From CAWGHZ01 sp963822575 (lineage in GTDB: Bacteria > Pseudomonadota > Alphaproteobacteria > MPNO01 > DASWLB01): 64,000 bases of DNA. The stretch is from NCBI GenBank assembly GCA_963822575.1, contig CAWGHZ010000007.1:1116001-1180000 (forward strand). Direction: 5' to 3'. Positions 34,955 to 43,765 of the stretch are shown here, piece by piece. The notes under the pieces were generated by a model, which searched no databases, was not told the origin of the DNA, and saw only the letters and a list, made by a program, of their open reading frames with translations. The number at the start of each line of letters is the position of its first letter. Position 1 is the stretch's first letter. A program made the position numbers and the translations under genes.

Positions 34955-35647
34955 TCAGGCCGCCAGGGCTTCGACCAGCCCGGCGAACATCGGCTTCCCG
35001 TCGGTGCCGCCGAGCAGGGGATCGGCCAGGCGCTCTGGGTGGGGCATCATGCCGAGCACGTTGCCGCGTGCGTTGACGATGCCGGCGATGTTGTGCGCCG
35101 AGCCGTTGGGGTTCGCCGCCGCGCTGGGTGCGCCGTCGCGGTCGACATAGCGGAAGGCGACGCGGCCTTCCGCCTCAAGCGCGCCCAAGGTGGCCGGGTC
35201 GGCGAAGTAGTTGCCGTCCATGTGGGCGACCGGCATGCGCACGATCTGGCCCGTGCGATAGTGCGTCGTGAAGGGCGGCGCGGCGCGCTCGACTTTGAGA
35301 AACACGTCGCGGCAGACGAAGCGCAGGCTCGCGTTCCGCATCAGAACGCCGGGCAGCAGATGCGCCTCGCACAGCACCTGGAAGCCGTTGCAGATGCCGA
35401 GCACCGGTACGCCCCCGTTGGCCCGCGCCACCACCTCGCGCATCACCGGCGAGTGCGCCGCCATCGCGCCCGCGCGCAGATAGTCGCCGTAGGAGAACCC
35501 GCCTGGAACGACAATCAGCTCGACCTTGGGCAGGTCCGGCTCGCCGTGCCAGACCATCGTCGGCGCGCGGCCGGTCGCGGCCTCCAGCGCCACCGCGATG
35601 TCGCGGTCGCAGTTCGATCCGGGAAAGACGATGACGGCGGATTTCAC
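34955..35647 (-). CDS. purQ: Phosphoribosylformylglycinamidine synthase, glutaminase subunit
   Basis: 230 residues, class-I glutaminase. The nucleophile Cys is in LGICNGFQ, and the His/Glu dyad in MMPHPERL. It supplies ammonia to PurL. The GTG start at 35645-35647 overlaps the purS stop (GTGA), showing coupling with purS. Confidence 0.96.
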   Translation of the reverse strand: MKSAVIVFPGSNCDRDIAVALEAATGRAPTMVWHGEPDLPKVELIVVPGGFSYGDYLRAGAMAAHSPVMREVVARANGGVPVLGICNGFQVLCEAHLLPGVLMRNASLRFVCRDVFLKVERAAPPFTTHYRTGQIVRMPVAHMDGNYFADPATLGALEAEGRVAFRYVDRDGAPSAAANPNGSAHNIAGIVNARGNVLGMMPHPERLADPLLGGTDGKPMFAGLVEALAA

Positions 35648-35883
35648 TCCACCTCCACGCGATAATCCTCGATCACCGTATTGGCGAGGAGCTTGCGGCA
35701 CATCTCTGTGGCGGCGGCGCGCGCCTTCTCGGGGTCGGTCTCGGCGAGATCGAGCTCGATATATTTGCCCTGGCGCACCTCGCCGACGCCCGAGAAGCCG
35801 AGATGGCCGAGCGCGGTGCCGATGGCCTTGCCCTGCGGGTCGAGCACCCCGGGCTTGAGGACGATGTGAATGCGGGCCTTCAA
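35644..35883 (-). CDS. purS: Phosphoribosylformylglycinamidine synthase, PurS subunit
   Basis: 79 residues. A typical small PurS (VLKPGVLDPQGKAI, then VRQGKYIEL) that bridges PurL and PurQ in the FGAM synthase complex. It lies 13 bp downstream of purC and overlaps purQ by 4 bp. Confidence 0.96.
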   Translation of the reverse strand: MKARIHIVLKPGVLDPQGKAIGTALGHLGFSGVGEVRQGKYIELDLAETDPEKARAAATEMCRKLLANTVIEDYRVEVE

Positions 35884-35896
35884 CGCGGTGCGCGGT

Positions 35897-36655
35897 CTAC
35901 TGCATCAACACGGGGCCCTTGAGGTCGCTCGGCCCGGCGTCGGGCAGCACGCCGAGCCGGCGCGCGACCTCCTGATAGGCTTCCTCGACCCGGCCCAGGT
36001 CGGCGCGGAACCGGTCCTTGTCCATCTTCTCGTTGGTCGATAGGTCCCACAGGCGGCAATTGTCGGGGCTGATCTCGTCGGCGACGACGATGCGCACCTG
36101 CTCCTCCTCCCACAGCCGGCCGAACTCAAGCCGGAAGTCGACCAGGCGGATTCCAACGGCAAGGAACAGCCCGGTCAGGAAATCGTTCACCCGAAGCGCG
36201 ATCGAGAGAATCTCGTCGAGCTCGTGCGGCGCCGCCCAGCCGAAGGCGGTGATGTGTTCCTCCGCCACCATCGGCGAATGGAGCTGGTCGTTCTTGTAGT
36301 AGTACTCGACGATCGAGCGGGGCAGCGGCTGGCCTTCGTTGAGGCCAAAGCGGCTTGCGATCGAGCCGGCGGCGATGTTGCGCACCACCACCGACACCGG
36401 AATGATCTCGACCTCGCGGATGAGCTGCTCGCGCATGTTAAGCCGGCGCACGAAATGGGTCGGCACGCCGATCTCGCCCAAGCGCAGCATCAGGAACTCG
36501 GAGATGCGGTTGTTGAGCACGCCCTTGCCGGTGATGATGCCGGTCTTCTGCTCGGTCGCCGCGTCGTCCTTGAAATACTGAACGAGAGTGCCCGGCTCCG
36601 GACCCTCGAAAAGCACCTTCGCCTTGCCTTCGTAGATCCGTCTGCGGCGCGCCAT
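35897..36655 (-). CDS. purC: SAICAR synthetase
   Basis: 252 residues. The ATP-binding start YEGKAKVLF, the VRRLNMREQLIREVEIIPVSVVVRN-type core and DFRLEFG are all present. It ligates aspartate to CAIR in purine synthesis. First of the purCSQ genes read leftward; an AGGAG site precedes the ATG at 36653-36655. Confidence 0.97.
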   Translation of the reverse strand: MARRRRIYEGKAKVLFEGPEPGTLVQYFKDDAATEQKTGIITGKGVLNNRISEFLMLRLGEIGVPTHFVRRLNMREQLIREVEIIPVSVVVRNIAAGSIASRFGLNEGQPLPRSIVEYYYKNDQLHSPMVAEEHITAFGWAAPHELDEILSIALRVNDFLTGLFLAVGIRLVDFRLEFGRLWEEEQVRIVVADEISPDNCRLWDLSTNEKMDKDRFRADLGRVEEAYQEVARRLGVLPDAGPSDLKGPVLMQ

Positions 36656-36760
36656 GGGGGAACTCCTGCGGCCGGGGGCCCGGGGGGCGGGTCGCGGCGT
36701 CGGCCGGACCCGAGATATAGCAAGTCGCGGGCGGGGGAACAACGGGCCGGGCGGGCTCGG

Positions 36761-37519
36761 CTACAGATCGATGGGTACGAAGGGCGCCTCGCCGGGGCGG
36801 CCGTCGCAAAACCGCCAAAGGGGCCGCAATCCTAGGGAGTCCGCCGCCGGCAGGGCGATCAGCGAGCTCGACAGCGTGCCGAAGCGGGTGTCGGTGACAA
36901 CGCACATCGCCCGTTCCCGGCCGTTTTCCGGCCCATCCTCGCGCACCGCCAGAAGCGCCGCCCACGCCGCCCAGTCCTCGCGTTCGGGATCGGGCGCCGG
37001 CGCAGACTCGAAGCGGGGCAGGAAGCGGGCGATGCGCTCCGAAGACCGGTCGTTCAGCTCGCCTGAGGTCAGCATCGACACGCCCTCGGGGATTTCGTCG
37101 ACTTGAACCTTGGGGCCAGCTCTGGGTCCCAATCCCTTGATCCAATATGCATCCCGATTGTCGACGACGACCATGTTGAAGGCGCGATAGGCGCGCGCGT
37201 CGAGGTCGGCGAGCGCCGCGGCCGCGTCCACCGCATCGGCGTGGTCGAACGCCTCGAGCGGGAGCTCGCCGCGCGAGCGCAGCAACGCGTCGGGGCCGAG
37301 GCTGCGCCGGCGATTGAGCACGCCGGCCACCAGCCCCGTGTCGTTGATCCCGAGCCATGTGCCGCCGGCCAACTCGTCCCGCCCCGCCACCACCTCGGGC
37401 CGGTCCGGCCAATGCCGGCCGGGCGGGCGCCAGGGGCGGTCGGCCATTTCGTCGCGGTTGGCGGCGAGGATCAATGGCCAGCGATGGCCCGGCCGGCGCA
37501 GGATCACGACAGTACACAT
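36761..37519 (-). CDS. NRDE (TANGO2-like) family protein
   Basis: 252 residues. The family-defining NRDE is at residues 21-24 (LILAANRDEM), and the GGTWLGINDTGLVAG block follows. Human TANGO2 is a homolog; the biochemical function in bacteria is not settled. The start codon has no ribosome-binding site but sits 9 bases after a TATAGT, so the message may be nearly leaderless. Confidence 0.88.
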   Translation of the reverse strand: MCTVVILRRPGHRWPLILAANRDEMADRPWRPPGRHWPDRPEVVAGRDELAGGTWLGINDTGLVAGVLNRRRSLGPDALLRSRGELPLEAFDHADAVDAAAALADLDARAYRAFNMVVVDNRDAYWIKGLGPRAGPKVQVDEIPEGVSMLTSGELNDRSSERIARFLPRFESAPAPDPEREDWAAWAALLAVREDGPENGRERAMCVVTDTRFGTLSSSLIALPAADSLGLRPLWRFCDGRPGEAPFVPIDL

Positions 37520-37528
37520 GGCGGCGCG

Positions 37529-37558
37529 ACTATAGAGGGGCCTCGCGCCCCTGTCGAA
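37529..37558 (-). promoter_or_regulatory. Probable promoter of the NRDE gene
   Basis: On the minus strand TTCGAC (37558-37553) and TATAGT (37534-37529) are 18 bases apart. The start codon begins 9 bases past the -10 box. This predicts a 5' leader of only 2-3 bases. Confidence 0.45.
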
Positions 37559-37604
37559 GTTCGGTTAGCTTGTCGTTAGCAACCGACAGGAAGCCGGAGA
37601 GCAC

Positions 37605-37934
37605 ATGCCCACCTTCGACGACCGGGAAAAGGGCTTCGAGGCCAAGTACCGCCACGACCAGGAGACCTCGTTCAAGATCAGCGCGCGCCGAAACCGACTG
37701 CTGGGGCTGTGGGCCGCGGAAAAGCTGGGGCTGACGGGCCCGGCCGCAGACGACTACGCGAAGGAGGTCGTGACCGCCGACTTCCAGAAGCCGGGCGATT
37801 CCGACGTGCTCCAAAAGGTGACGGGCGACTTTCAGGCCAAGGGCGTCGCGCTGGGCACGGCCGAGGTGCGCAAGGAGATGGACCGCCTTCTTGCCGTCGC
37901 GCGCGAGCAGATCCTGGCCGAGAAGAAGGGGTAG
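37605..37934 (+). CDS. DUF1476, F1-ATPase zeta inhibitor subunit
   Basis: 109 residues, helical. It starts TFDDREKGFEAKYRHDQE, the inhibitory N-terminus of the zeta subunit. In Paracoccus and related bacteria zeta blocks ATP hydrolysis by F1, a role like that of mitochondrial IF1. Presence supports the alphaproteobacterial origin of the window. A CCGGAGAG site precedes the ATG. It ends 2 bp before the stop of the facing methyltransferase gene. Confidence 0.93.
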   Translation: MPTFDDREKGFEAKYRHDQETSFKISARRNRLLGLWAAEKLGLTGPAADDYAKEVVTADFQKPGDSDVLQKVTGDFQAKGVALGTAEVRKEMDRLLAVAREQILAEKKG

Positions 37935-37936
37935 CC

Positions 37937-38732
37937 TCAGCCCGGGACGCGGCCTTTGACGGCGTTGGCAACTGCCCGGCATTTGACACGACCCTTCTCA
38001 TCCTGCCCGACGTGCGCCCGAACCCACGCTTTCACCCGCTCGGTGTCTTCTAACGACAATTCGCGGACATAGCGGACCGCCGGGTTGGGAAAGCAGGTGT
38101 TCGAGTCCCAAAACTCGGCAAAATCCCGGAAGGTCAGCTCAACCTCGATCCGTCGCGTCTCGACCGCCTCCAAGCCAGCGCTCTGCCACAAGGCACGGAA
38201 ATCGTCCTCTGTCGTTCCCATCGCGCCGGGAAGACGGGTCACAGACGAGAACCCAAGCGCTTGCGCCGCGGCCCGGAACGGCTCTTGCGGCAGCCCCCCA
38301 GCTGCTACGTCCCACATGTAGGTGGCAACGCAACCGCCGGGACGAACCACGCGCGACATTTCGGCAACTGCCTTGGCCGGATCGGGAATGAAGGCAATCA
38401 CCAGCGCCGTCGCGGCGACATCGAAGCGGTCGTCCGCGAACGGCAGGGCCTGCGCATCGCCAATCTCGAAGGTGGCAGCATTCGCGATGGTGCGCGACCG
38501 CGCGTAAGCGATCTGGGCCTCAGCAGGATCGACGCCGCGAATGTCGCGCGGTGCGGCCTCGGCAAGGATCGTCTCAGTGAAGGCGCCGGTGCCGCAGCCG
38601 ACATCGAGCCAGGAAAGGCCGCTCGGTGCCGCGAGCCAGACGAGGAACTGCTTTCCGACCGGGCGCGTCCAAATGCCCATGTGCTTGTCGTACGCCTCGC
38701 CGTACGGTGAAAAACTTCAGGTCGTCGTTCAT
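37937..38732 (-). pseudogene. SAM-dependent class-I methyltransferase, one frameshift near the start
   Basis: The main open frame (from 38680) has the SAM motif LDVGCGTGAFTE and post-motif VVRPGGCVA. The natural start lies upstream: ATG at 38730-38732 opens MNDDLKFFT, then an extra base near 38705 shifts to YGEAYDKHMGIW, which continues the main frame. Repaired length is about 264 residues. If the frameshift is real, translation would need the internal ATG at 38680. The substrate cannot be predicted. Confidence 0.8.
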
Positions 38733-38744
38733 GGCGGGCTTCCC

Positions 38745-40043
38745 CTAACCGAACACCCGGGCGAAGATCGTGTCGACGTGCTTCAGGTGGTAGGAGAGGT
38801 TGAACAGTTCGGCCAGATCCTTCGGCTTGAGGCGCTTCGCCACGTCCGGGTCGGCGGCGAGAGCCGCGCGGAAGTCGCCGCCCTCGCGCCAGACTGTCAT
38901 CGCATTGCGCTGCACGGCGGCGTAGGAGTCCTCGCGGCTCATGCCGGCCTGGGTGAGCGCCAGGAGCACGCGCTGCGAGAAGACCAGCCCGCCCAGCGCA
39001 TCGAGGTTGCGCTTCATGTTCTCGGGATAGACCACCAGCCGCTCGATCACCCCGGCGAGGCGGGCGAGGGCGAAGTCGAGCGTCACCGTCGCGTCGGGGC
39101 CGATCATGCGCTCGACCGAGGAGTGCGAGATGTCCCGTTCGTGCCACAGCGCCACGTCCTCCAACGCCGGTACGACGGCCGAGCGCACCAGCCGGGCGAG
39201 GCCGGTCAAATTCTCGGTCAGAACCGGATTGCGCTTGTGCGGCATGGCGGACGAGCCCTTCTGGCCCGGCGCGAAATACTCCTCCGCCTCGCGCACCTCG
39301 GAGCGCTGCAAATGGCGGATCTCGATCGCCAGCCGCTCGATGCCCGACGCCACCACGGCCAGCGCGGCGAAGAACGCGGCGTGGCGGTCGCGCGGCACGA
39401 TCTGGGTCGAGACCGGCTCGGGCGTGAGGCCCATCTTATGCGCGACGTATTCTTCGACCCGCGGGTCGATGTTGGCGAACGTGCCGACCGCGCCTGAGAT
39501 CTTGCAGGTTGCGATTTCGGCACGTGCGGCTTCCAGCCGCTTCCGGTTGCGCGCGAACTCCGCGTAGTGGCCGGCGAGCTTGACGCCGAACGTGGTCGGC
39601 TCGGCATGGATGCCGTGGCTCCGCCCGATGCAGACCGTGTCCTTGTGCTCGAATGCGCGCTTCTTCAGCGCCGCCATCACCCGGTCGACGTCGGCGATCA
39701 GAATGTCGGCCGCACGGGTAAGCTGTACGGCAAGGCAGGTGTCGAGCACGTCCGACGAGGTCATCCCCTGGTGCACGAAGCGGGCCTCCGGCCCTACGTG
39801 CTCGGCCAGGTGGGTGAGGAAGGCGATCACGTCGTGATGCGTCTCGCGTTCGATCTCGTCGATGCGCGCCACGTCGAAGGCAGCCGGTGCGCGCTCCCAG
39901 ACCGCTTTCGCGGCGGATCCGGGAATCACGCCGAGTTCGGCCTGCGCGTCGGCGGCGTGGGCCTCGATTTCGAACCAAATGCGGAAGCGGGCCTGTGGTT
40001 CCCACAGGGCCACCATGTCGGGACGGGAATAGCGCGGGATCAT
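38745..40043 (-). CDS. purB: Adenylosuccinate lyase
   Basis: 432 residues. The start MIPRYSRPDMVALW is diagnostic, and the fumarase-superfamily signature is GSSAMPHKRNP; the MTSSDVLDT and GRSHG(IHA) motifs are also intact. It acts twice in purine synthesis (SAICAR and adenylosuccinate). Faces hyuB in a divergent 48-bp gap. A -10 box sits 6 bases from the ATG and no ribosome-binding site is visible. Confidence 0.98.
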   Translation of the reverse strand: MIPRYSRPDMVALWEPQARFRIWFEIEAHAADAQAELGVIPGSAAKAVWERAPAAFDVARIDEIERETHHDVIAFLTHLAEHVGPEARFVHQGMTSSDVLDTCLAVQLTRAADILIADVDRVMAALKKRAFEHKDTVCIGRSHGIHAEPTTFGVKLAGHYAEFARNRKRLEAARAEIATCKISGAVGTFANIDPRVEEYVAHKMGLTPEPVSTQIVPRDRHAAFFAALAVVASGIERLAIEIRHLQRSEVREAEEYFAPGQKGSSAMPHKRNPVLTENLTGLARLVRSAVVPALEDVALWHERDISHSSVERMIGPDATVTLDFALARLAGVIERLVVYPENMKRNLDALGGLVFSQRVLLALTQAGMSREDSYAAVQRNAMTVWREGGDFRAALAADPDVAKRLKPKDLAELFNLSYHLKHVDTIFARVFG

Positions 40044-40049
40044 GTGGCC

Positions 40050-40055
40050 ATTATA
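40050..40055 (-). promoter_or_regulatory. -10 box of purB, predicting a leaderless message
   Basis: TATAAT on the minus strand occupies 40055-40050. The purB ATG begins at 40043, seven bases on, where transcription normally starts. No clear -35 or Shine-Dalgarno sequence accompanies it. Confidence 0.45.
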
Positions 40056-40091
40056 GACTGACCTGTGCAACGAGTTGGAGAGTGAGTTCGC

Positions 40092-41861
40092 ATGGACCAG
40101 GCAGTCGAAGGAAGGACGCGGGTGGACCCGGTCATCACGGAGATCGTGCGGAACGGCGTGATCGCGGTGACCGAGGAGATGAAGACCAACCTGATGCGCA
40201 CCGCCTACAACCTGATCATCTACGAGGCGCTGGACTTCACCACCGGCCTGTTCACGGCCGAGGGCGAGACGGTCTCGATCGGGCTGGGGCTGCCGATGTT
40301 CATCCGCGGCATGGCAGCCACCTTGAAGGCCAAGCTCGCCCATTTCGGGCCGGACGGGCTCGCGCCCGGCGACATCCTGATCACCAACGACGGCTACATC
40401 ACCGGTTCGCACCTCAACCACGTCACCATCTCGCTGCCGATCTTCCACAAGGGGCGCCTCGTCGCCTTCTCGTGCTGCATGGCGCACTGGCTCTCGATCG
40501 GGGGCGTGCTGTCGGGCATGACCACCGACATCTTCTCCGAGGGGCTGCAGATCCCGATCCTCAAGCTGCAGACGGCTGGCGTGCTCAACCAGGACCTCGT
40601 CGACATCATCAAGATGAACGTCCACATTCCCGAGCGGGCGATGGGGGATCTGCGCGCCCAGCTCACCGCCGTGCGCACGGGCGAGCGGCGCTTCCTCGAG
40701 CTCTGCGACCGCTACGGCGCGGACCAGGTGCTGGGCGGCATCGCCGAGATCATGGACCAGTCGGAGCGCAAGGCGCGCGAACGCACGCTCACCATCCCCG
40801 ACGGCACCTACGAGGCCGAATCGTTCATGGACGACGACGGCATCGAGATCGGCAAGCGCGTGCCGATCCGCGTCCGCGTGGTCGTGGAGGGCGAGCGCTT
40901 CGCCGTCGACCTGACCGACGTCGCGCATCAGCTTCGCGGCTTCTACAACTCGGGCCCCACGACGGGCTACGGCTGTGCCCAGGTCGCCTACAAGTGCGTG
41001 TCCTCGCCCACCGACTACCCGATCAATGACGGCTCGTTCCGGCCGCTGGAGGTGATCCTGCCGCCCGGGCGGGTGGTCAGCGCGGTCAAGCCCGCGCCCC
41101 TGAAGCTGTGGATGACCATCCCGATGACCATCGTCGACACGGTATTCAAGGCGCTGGCGCCGGCCATCCCGGACCGGGTGATCGCCGGGCACCACGCCGA
41201 TTTGGGCGTGCCGCAGCTCCACGGATTCTCGGCGGCGCAGCGCCGGCTTTACATCGTGACGTTCGGTCCGATCGGCGGCGGCTGGGGCGCCAAGCGCACC
41301 GAGGACGGCATCGCGGCCACCGTCTGCATCAACGACGGCGACACGCACAACTCGCCGGTCGAGATGCTGGAAACCAAGAACCCGATCCTGGTGCGCTATC
41401 ACCGCCTCGCCGAGAATTCCGGCGGGGCCGGCCGGTTCCGCGGCGGGCTGGGCGCCGAGTATGCCGTCCAGGCCCGCGCCGAGATGACGCTGAACACACG
41501 CATCGAGCGGGTGAACTGCCCGCCCTGGGGGCTCGAAGGGGGCGGGGAGGGCACCGGCAACCGGGTCGAGCTGTGGCTCGGTGGCGCGCACAAGAAGAAT
41601 TTGCCGAACGCCAAGGTGCTGTCCTGCCGGCTGGCCGAGGGCGACGGGTTCTCGATCCGCGGCGGCGGCGGCGGCGGATTCGGCCTCGCCTGGCAGCGCC
41701 CGGCCGAGAAGGTGCGGGACGACGTGCGCCAGGGGTACGTCTCGCGCGAATTGGCCGCGCGCGATTACGGCGTGGTGCTCGACCCCGAGACGCTGGAGAT
41801 CGACGGCGCCGCGACCGAGGCGCGCCGCGCGGCGTTAGCGGCGGGCCCCAAAACGGGTTAG
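40092..41861 (+). CDS. Hydantoinase B / oxoprolinase-family protein (HyuB)
   Basis: 589 residues, full length. The core motifs (PGDILITNDGY, GSHLNHVT, TVFKALAPAIPD-type segment and the Gly-rich C-terminus GGGGGGFG) match HyuB, the subunit that, with HyuA, hydrolyses cyclic amides such as N-methylhydantoin or acetophenone-carboxylase substrates. HyuA is not adjacent on either side, so the substrate is open. A GGAGAG site lies 9 bases before the ATG. Confidence 0.88.
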   Translation: MDQAVEGRTRVDPVITEIVRNGVIAVTEEMKTNLMRTAYNLIIYEALDFTTGLFTAEGETVSIGLGLPMFIRGMAATLKAKLAHFGPDGLAPGDILITNDGYITGSHLNHVTISLPIFHKGRLVAFSCCMAHWLSIGGVLSGMTTDIFSEGLQIPILKLQTAGVLNQDLVDIIKMNVHIPERAMGDLRAQLTAVRTGERRFLELCDRYGADQVLGGIAEIMDQSERKARERTLTIPDGTYEAESFMDDDGIEIGKRVPIRVRVVVEGERFAVDLTDVAHQLRGFYNSGPTTGYGCAQVAYKCVSSPTDYPINDGSFRPLEVILPPGRVVSAVKPAPLKLWMTIPMTIVDTVFKALAPAIPDRVIAGHHADLGVPQLHGFSAAQRRLYIVTFGPIGGGWGAKRTEDGIAATVCINDGDTHNSPVEMLETKNPILVRYHRLAENSGGAGRFRGGLGAEYAVQARAEMTLNTRIERVNCPPWGLEGGGEGTGNRVELWLGGAHKKNLPNAKVLSCRLAEGDGFSIRGGGGGGFGLAWQRPAEKVRDDVRQGYVSRELAARDYGVVLDPETLEIDGAATEARRAALAAGPKTG

Positions 41862-41929
41862 AATTTCGGCCCTGAGGCAAAAGGGCGCAGGCCGGCGCGA
41901 AGACCGGTACGCTCCCCTGGGAGGAACGT

Positions 41930-43672
41930 ATGGCGACCCGGACTCTGGCCCTGCCCTCGGCCGCACGCTGGCGCATGTCGCGAGGCTCGATCTGGCCCTA
42001 TGTGGTGCTGGTCCTGCTGTCGGTCGCGGTACTGATCCCGCTCGGCTTCCTGGTTATCGGCTCGTTTTCTCTCGCGAAGCTCCCGACCGATTTCAGCCTG
42101 TCCGAGATGGGCTTCGCCAACTACATCGCGGTCTGGCTCGACCCGCAGACCTACCGGCTGTTCGTCAACACCAGCATCTATGTCGGCGGCGCCACGCTGA
42201 TCGGCATCACCATCGCGGCGCTCCTCGCGTGGCTGGTCGAGCGCACCGACATGCCGGGCAAGATCTGGCTCTACGCCGGCATCCCGATGTCGCTCGCCGT
42301 GCCCGGGCTGCTGCAGGCGATGGCGTGGGTGCTGCTGCTTTCGCCGCGGTCGGGCTTCATCAACCGCGCGCTCGAGGACTTGCTGGACACGCACACCGCG
42401 CCGCTCAATGCCTACACGCTGGGCGGCATGGTGTTCGTCGAGGGCTTGCGCCTCGTCCCGACGGCCTTTCTGATGCTGGTACCGCTGCTGCGCTCGATGG
42501 ACCCATCGCTCGAGGAGGCGGCGCAGGTTGCCGGCGCGAAGCCGGCCTCGATGGTTCGGCGCGTCACCATGGGGCTGATGCTGCCCGGCCTCGTCGCCGT
42601 CACGATCTACCAGGCGATGACCGCCCTCGAAGTGTTCGAGATCCCGGGCGTCCTCGGCATGCCGGTCGGCATCCACGTCTTCGCCACCAAGATATATGCG
42701 ATCATCCAGGGCTCGGACGCGCTGCCGGTGTTCGGCCAGGCCAACGCGCTCGGCATGATGTACCTGGTGCTGGGGATGAGCGCCGCCGCGCTGTACTGGA
42801 CCTTGATCCGCCGGTCCGACCGCTATGCCGTGGTGTCGGGCAAGGCCTACCGGCCGCGCGTCACCCGGCTCGGCGGCTGGCGCTACCCGGCACTCTCGGT
42901 TGCCGGGCTCTACCTCTTCCTCGCGATCGCGCTGCCCTTCCTGGTCATGCTCTACGCTTCGTTCGTACCGTTCCTGCAGCAGCCGAGCTGGAAGGTGTTC
43001 AGCCAGCTGACCTGGTCGCATTACGCCTACGTGTTCAGCTATCCCAAATTCAACGAGACGTTCTGGAACACCGTCATCATGGTGGTCTCGACCGCGACCG
43101 CGACCACGGTGTTGTCGTTTCTGATCTCGATGGTCGTGGTGCGCACGCGCTTCTGGGGGCGCCGGCTGATCGACCAGATCGCCTTCATCCCGCACGCGAT
43201 CCCCGGCATCGTCGCCGGCCTCGCCTTCCTCTGGCTGTTCCTTACCCTGCACGCGTTCGGCACGGTGTTCTCCATCGTGGTGGGCTTCACCGTCACCTTC
43301 ATCGCCTACGGCACGCGCGCGATGAACGCCGCGATCATGCAGGTCCACCGCGACCTCGAGGACGCCGCCACCGTGGCCGGCGCGACGCCGATCCGTACCC
43401 TCGCGCGCGTATTCTTCCCGCTGATGCTGCCGAGCTTCGTTGGGCTTTGGATATGGGTGGTGCTGCTCTCGGTGCGGATCGCCGGCCTGCCGCTGGTGCT
43501 CTACGAGGGGCACCGCAACGAGGTGCTGGCGGTGCTCATCTGGTACATGTGGGATCAGGGCGAGATCGAGTTGGTGGGCGCGATCGGCGTCCTCCTGATG
43601 GCCAGCCTGTTCCTGCTGGTTCTCCTTTTGCGCGTCATCGGATTCGGCCGCGGCGCCGCTCAGGCGCGGTAA
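41930..43672 (+). CDS. ABC transporter permease, two fused domains (Fe3+/spermidine type)
   Basis: 580 residues with about 12 membrane segments, in two BPD_transp_1 halves (residues ~60-280 and ~370-560). The EAA loops are EEAAQVAGAKP and EDAATVAGATP. This fused form is usual for FbpB-type iron(III) or related anion/polyamine importers. Neither an ATPase nor a binding protein is beside it. It follows HyuB by 68 bp on the same strand, so a hydantoin-like substrate is conceivable but unproven. Confidence 0.85.
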   Translation: MATRTLALPSAARWRMSRGSIWPYVVLVLLSVAVLIPLGFLVIGSFSLAKLPTDFSLSEMGFANYIAVWLDPQTYRLFVNTSIYVGGATLIGITIAALLAWLVERTDMPGKIWLYAGIPMSLAVPGLLQAMAWVLLLSPRSGFINRALEDLLDTHTAPLNAYTLGGMVFVEGLRLVPTAFLMLVPLLRSMDPSLEEAAQVAGAKPASMVRRVTMGLMLPGLVAVTIYQAMTALEVFEIPGVLGMPVGIHVFATKIYAIIQGSDALPVFGQANALGMMYLVLGMSAAALYWTLIRRSDRYAVVSGKAYRPRVTRLGGWRYPALSVAGLYLFLAIALPFLVMLYASFVPFLQQPSWKVFSQLTWSHYAYVFSYPKFNETFWNTVIMVVSTATATTVLSFLISMVVVRTRFWGRRLIDQIAFIPHAIPGIVAGLAFLWLFLTLHAFGTVFSIVVGFTVTFIAYGTRAMNAAIMQVHRDLEDAATVAGATPIRTLARVFFPLMLPSFVGLWIWVVLLSVRIAGLPLVLYEGHRNEVLAVLIWYMWDQGEIELVGAIGVLLMASLFLLVLLLRVIGFGRGAAQAR

Positions 43673-43687
43673 ACGGGTCTCTCTCTC

Positions 43688-43750
43688 CGTCGTCGCACGG
43701 CGCGCGCGCCGAAGCGATCCAGGACGTTCGACGTCCTGGATCGCTTCGGG
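43688..43750. repeat. Long perfect hairpin, relative of the 29438-29524 repeat
   Basis: A 19-bp perfect stem (43709-43727 with 43731-43749) encloses a TCG loop. Its sequence GAAGCGATCCAG...CTGGATCGCTTC matches the core of the repeat at 29438-29524 with G for A changes. The left flank CGTCGTCGCACGG resembles that repeat's left end. It lies between convergent genes and is likely their terminator. Confidence 0.75.
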
Positions 43751-43765
43751 CGCAGTGGCGCGGGA

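Noticed and set aside
41858..43513. 551-residue minus-strand open frame opposite the ABC permease
   Set aside because: Composition is His/Gln/Arg/Glu-rich and low-complexity, while the plus strand carries a clear 12-segment permease.
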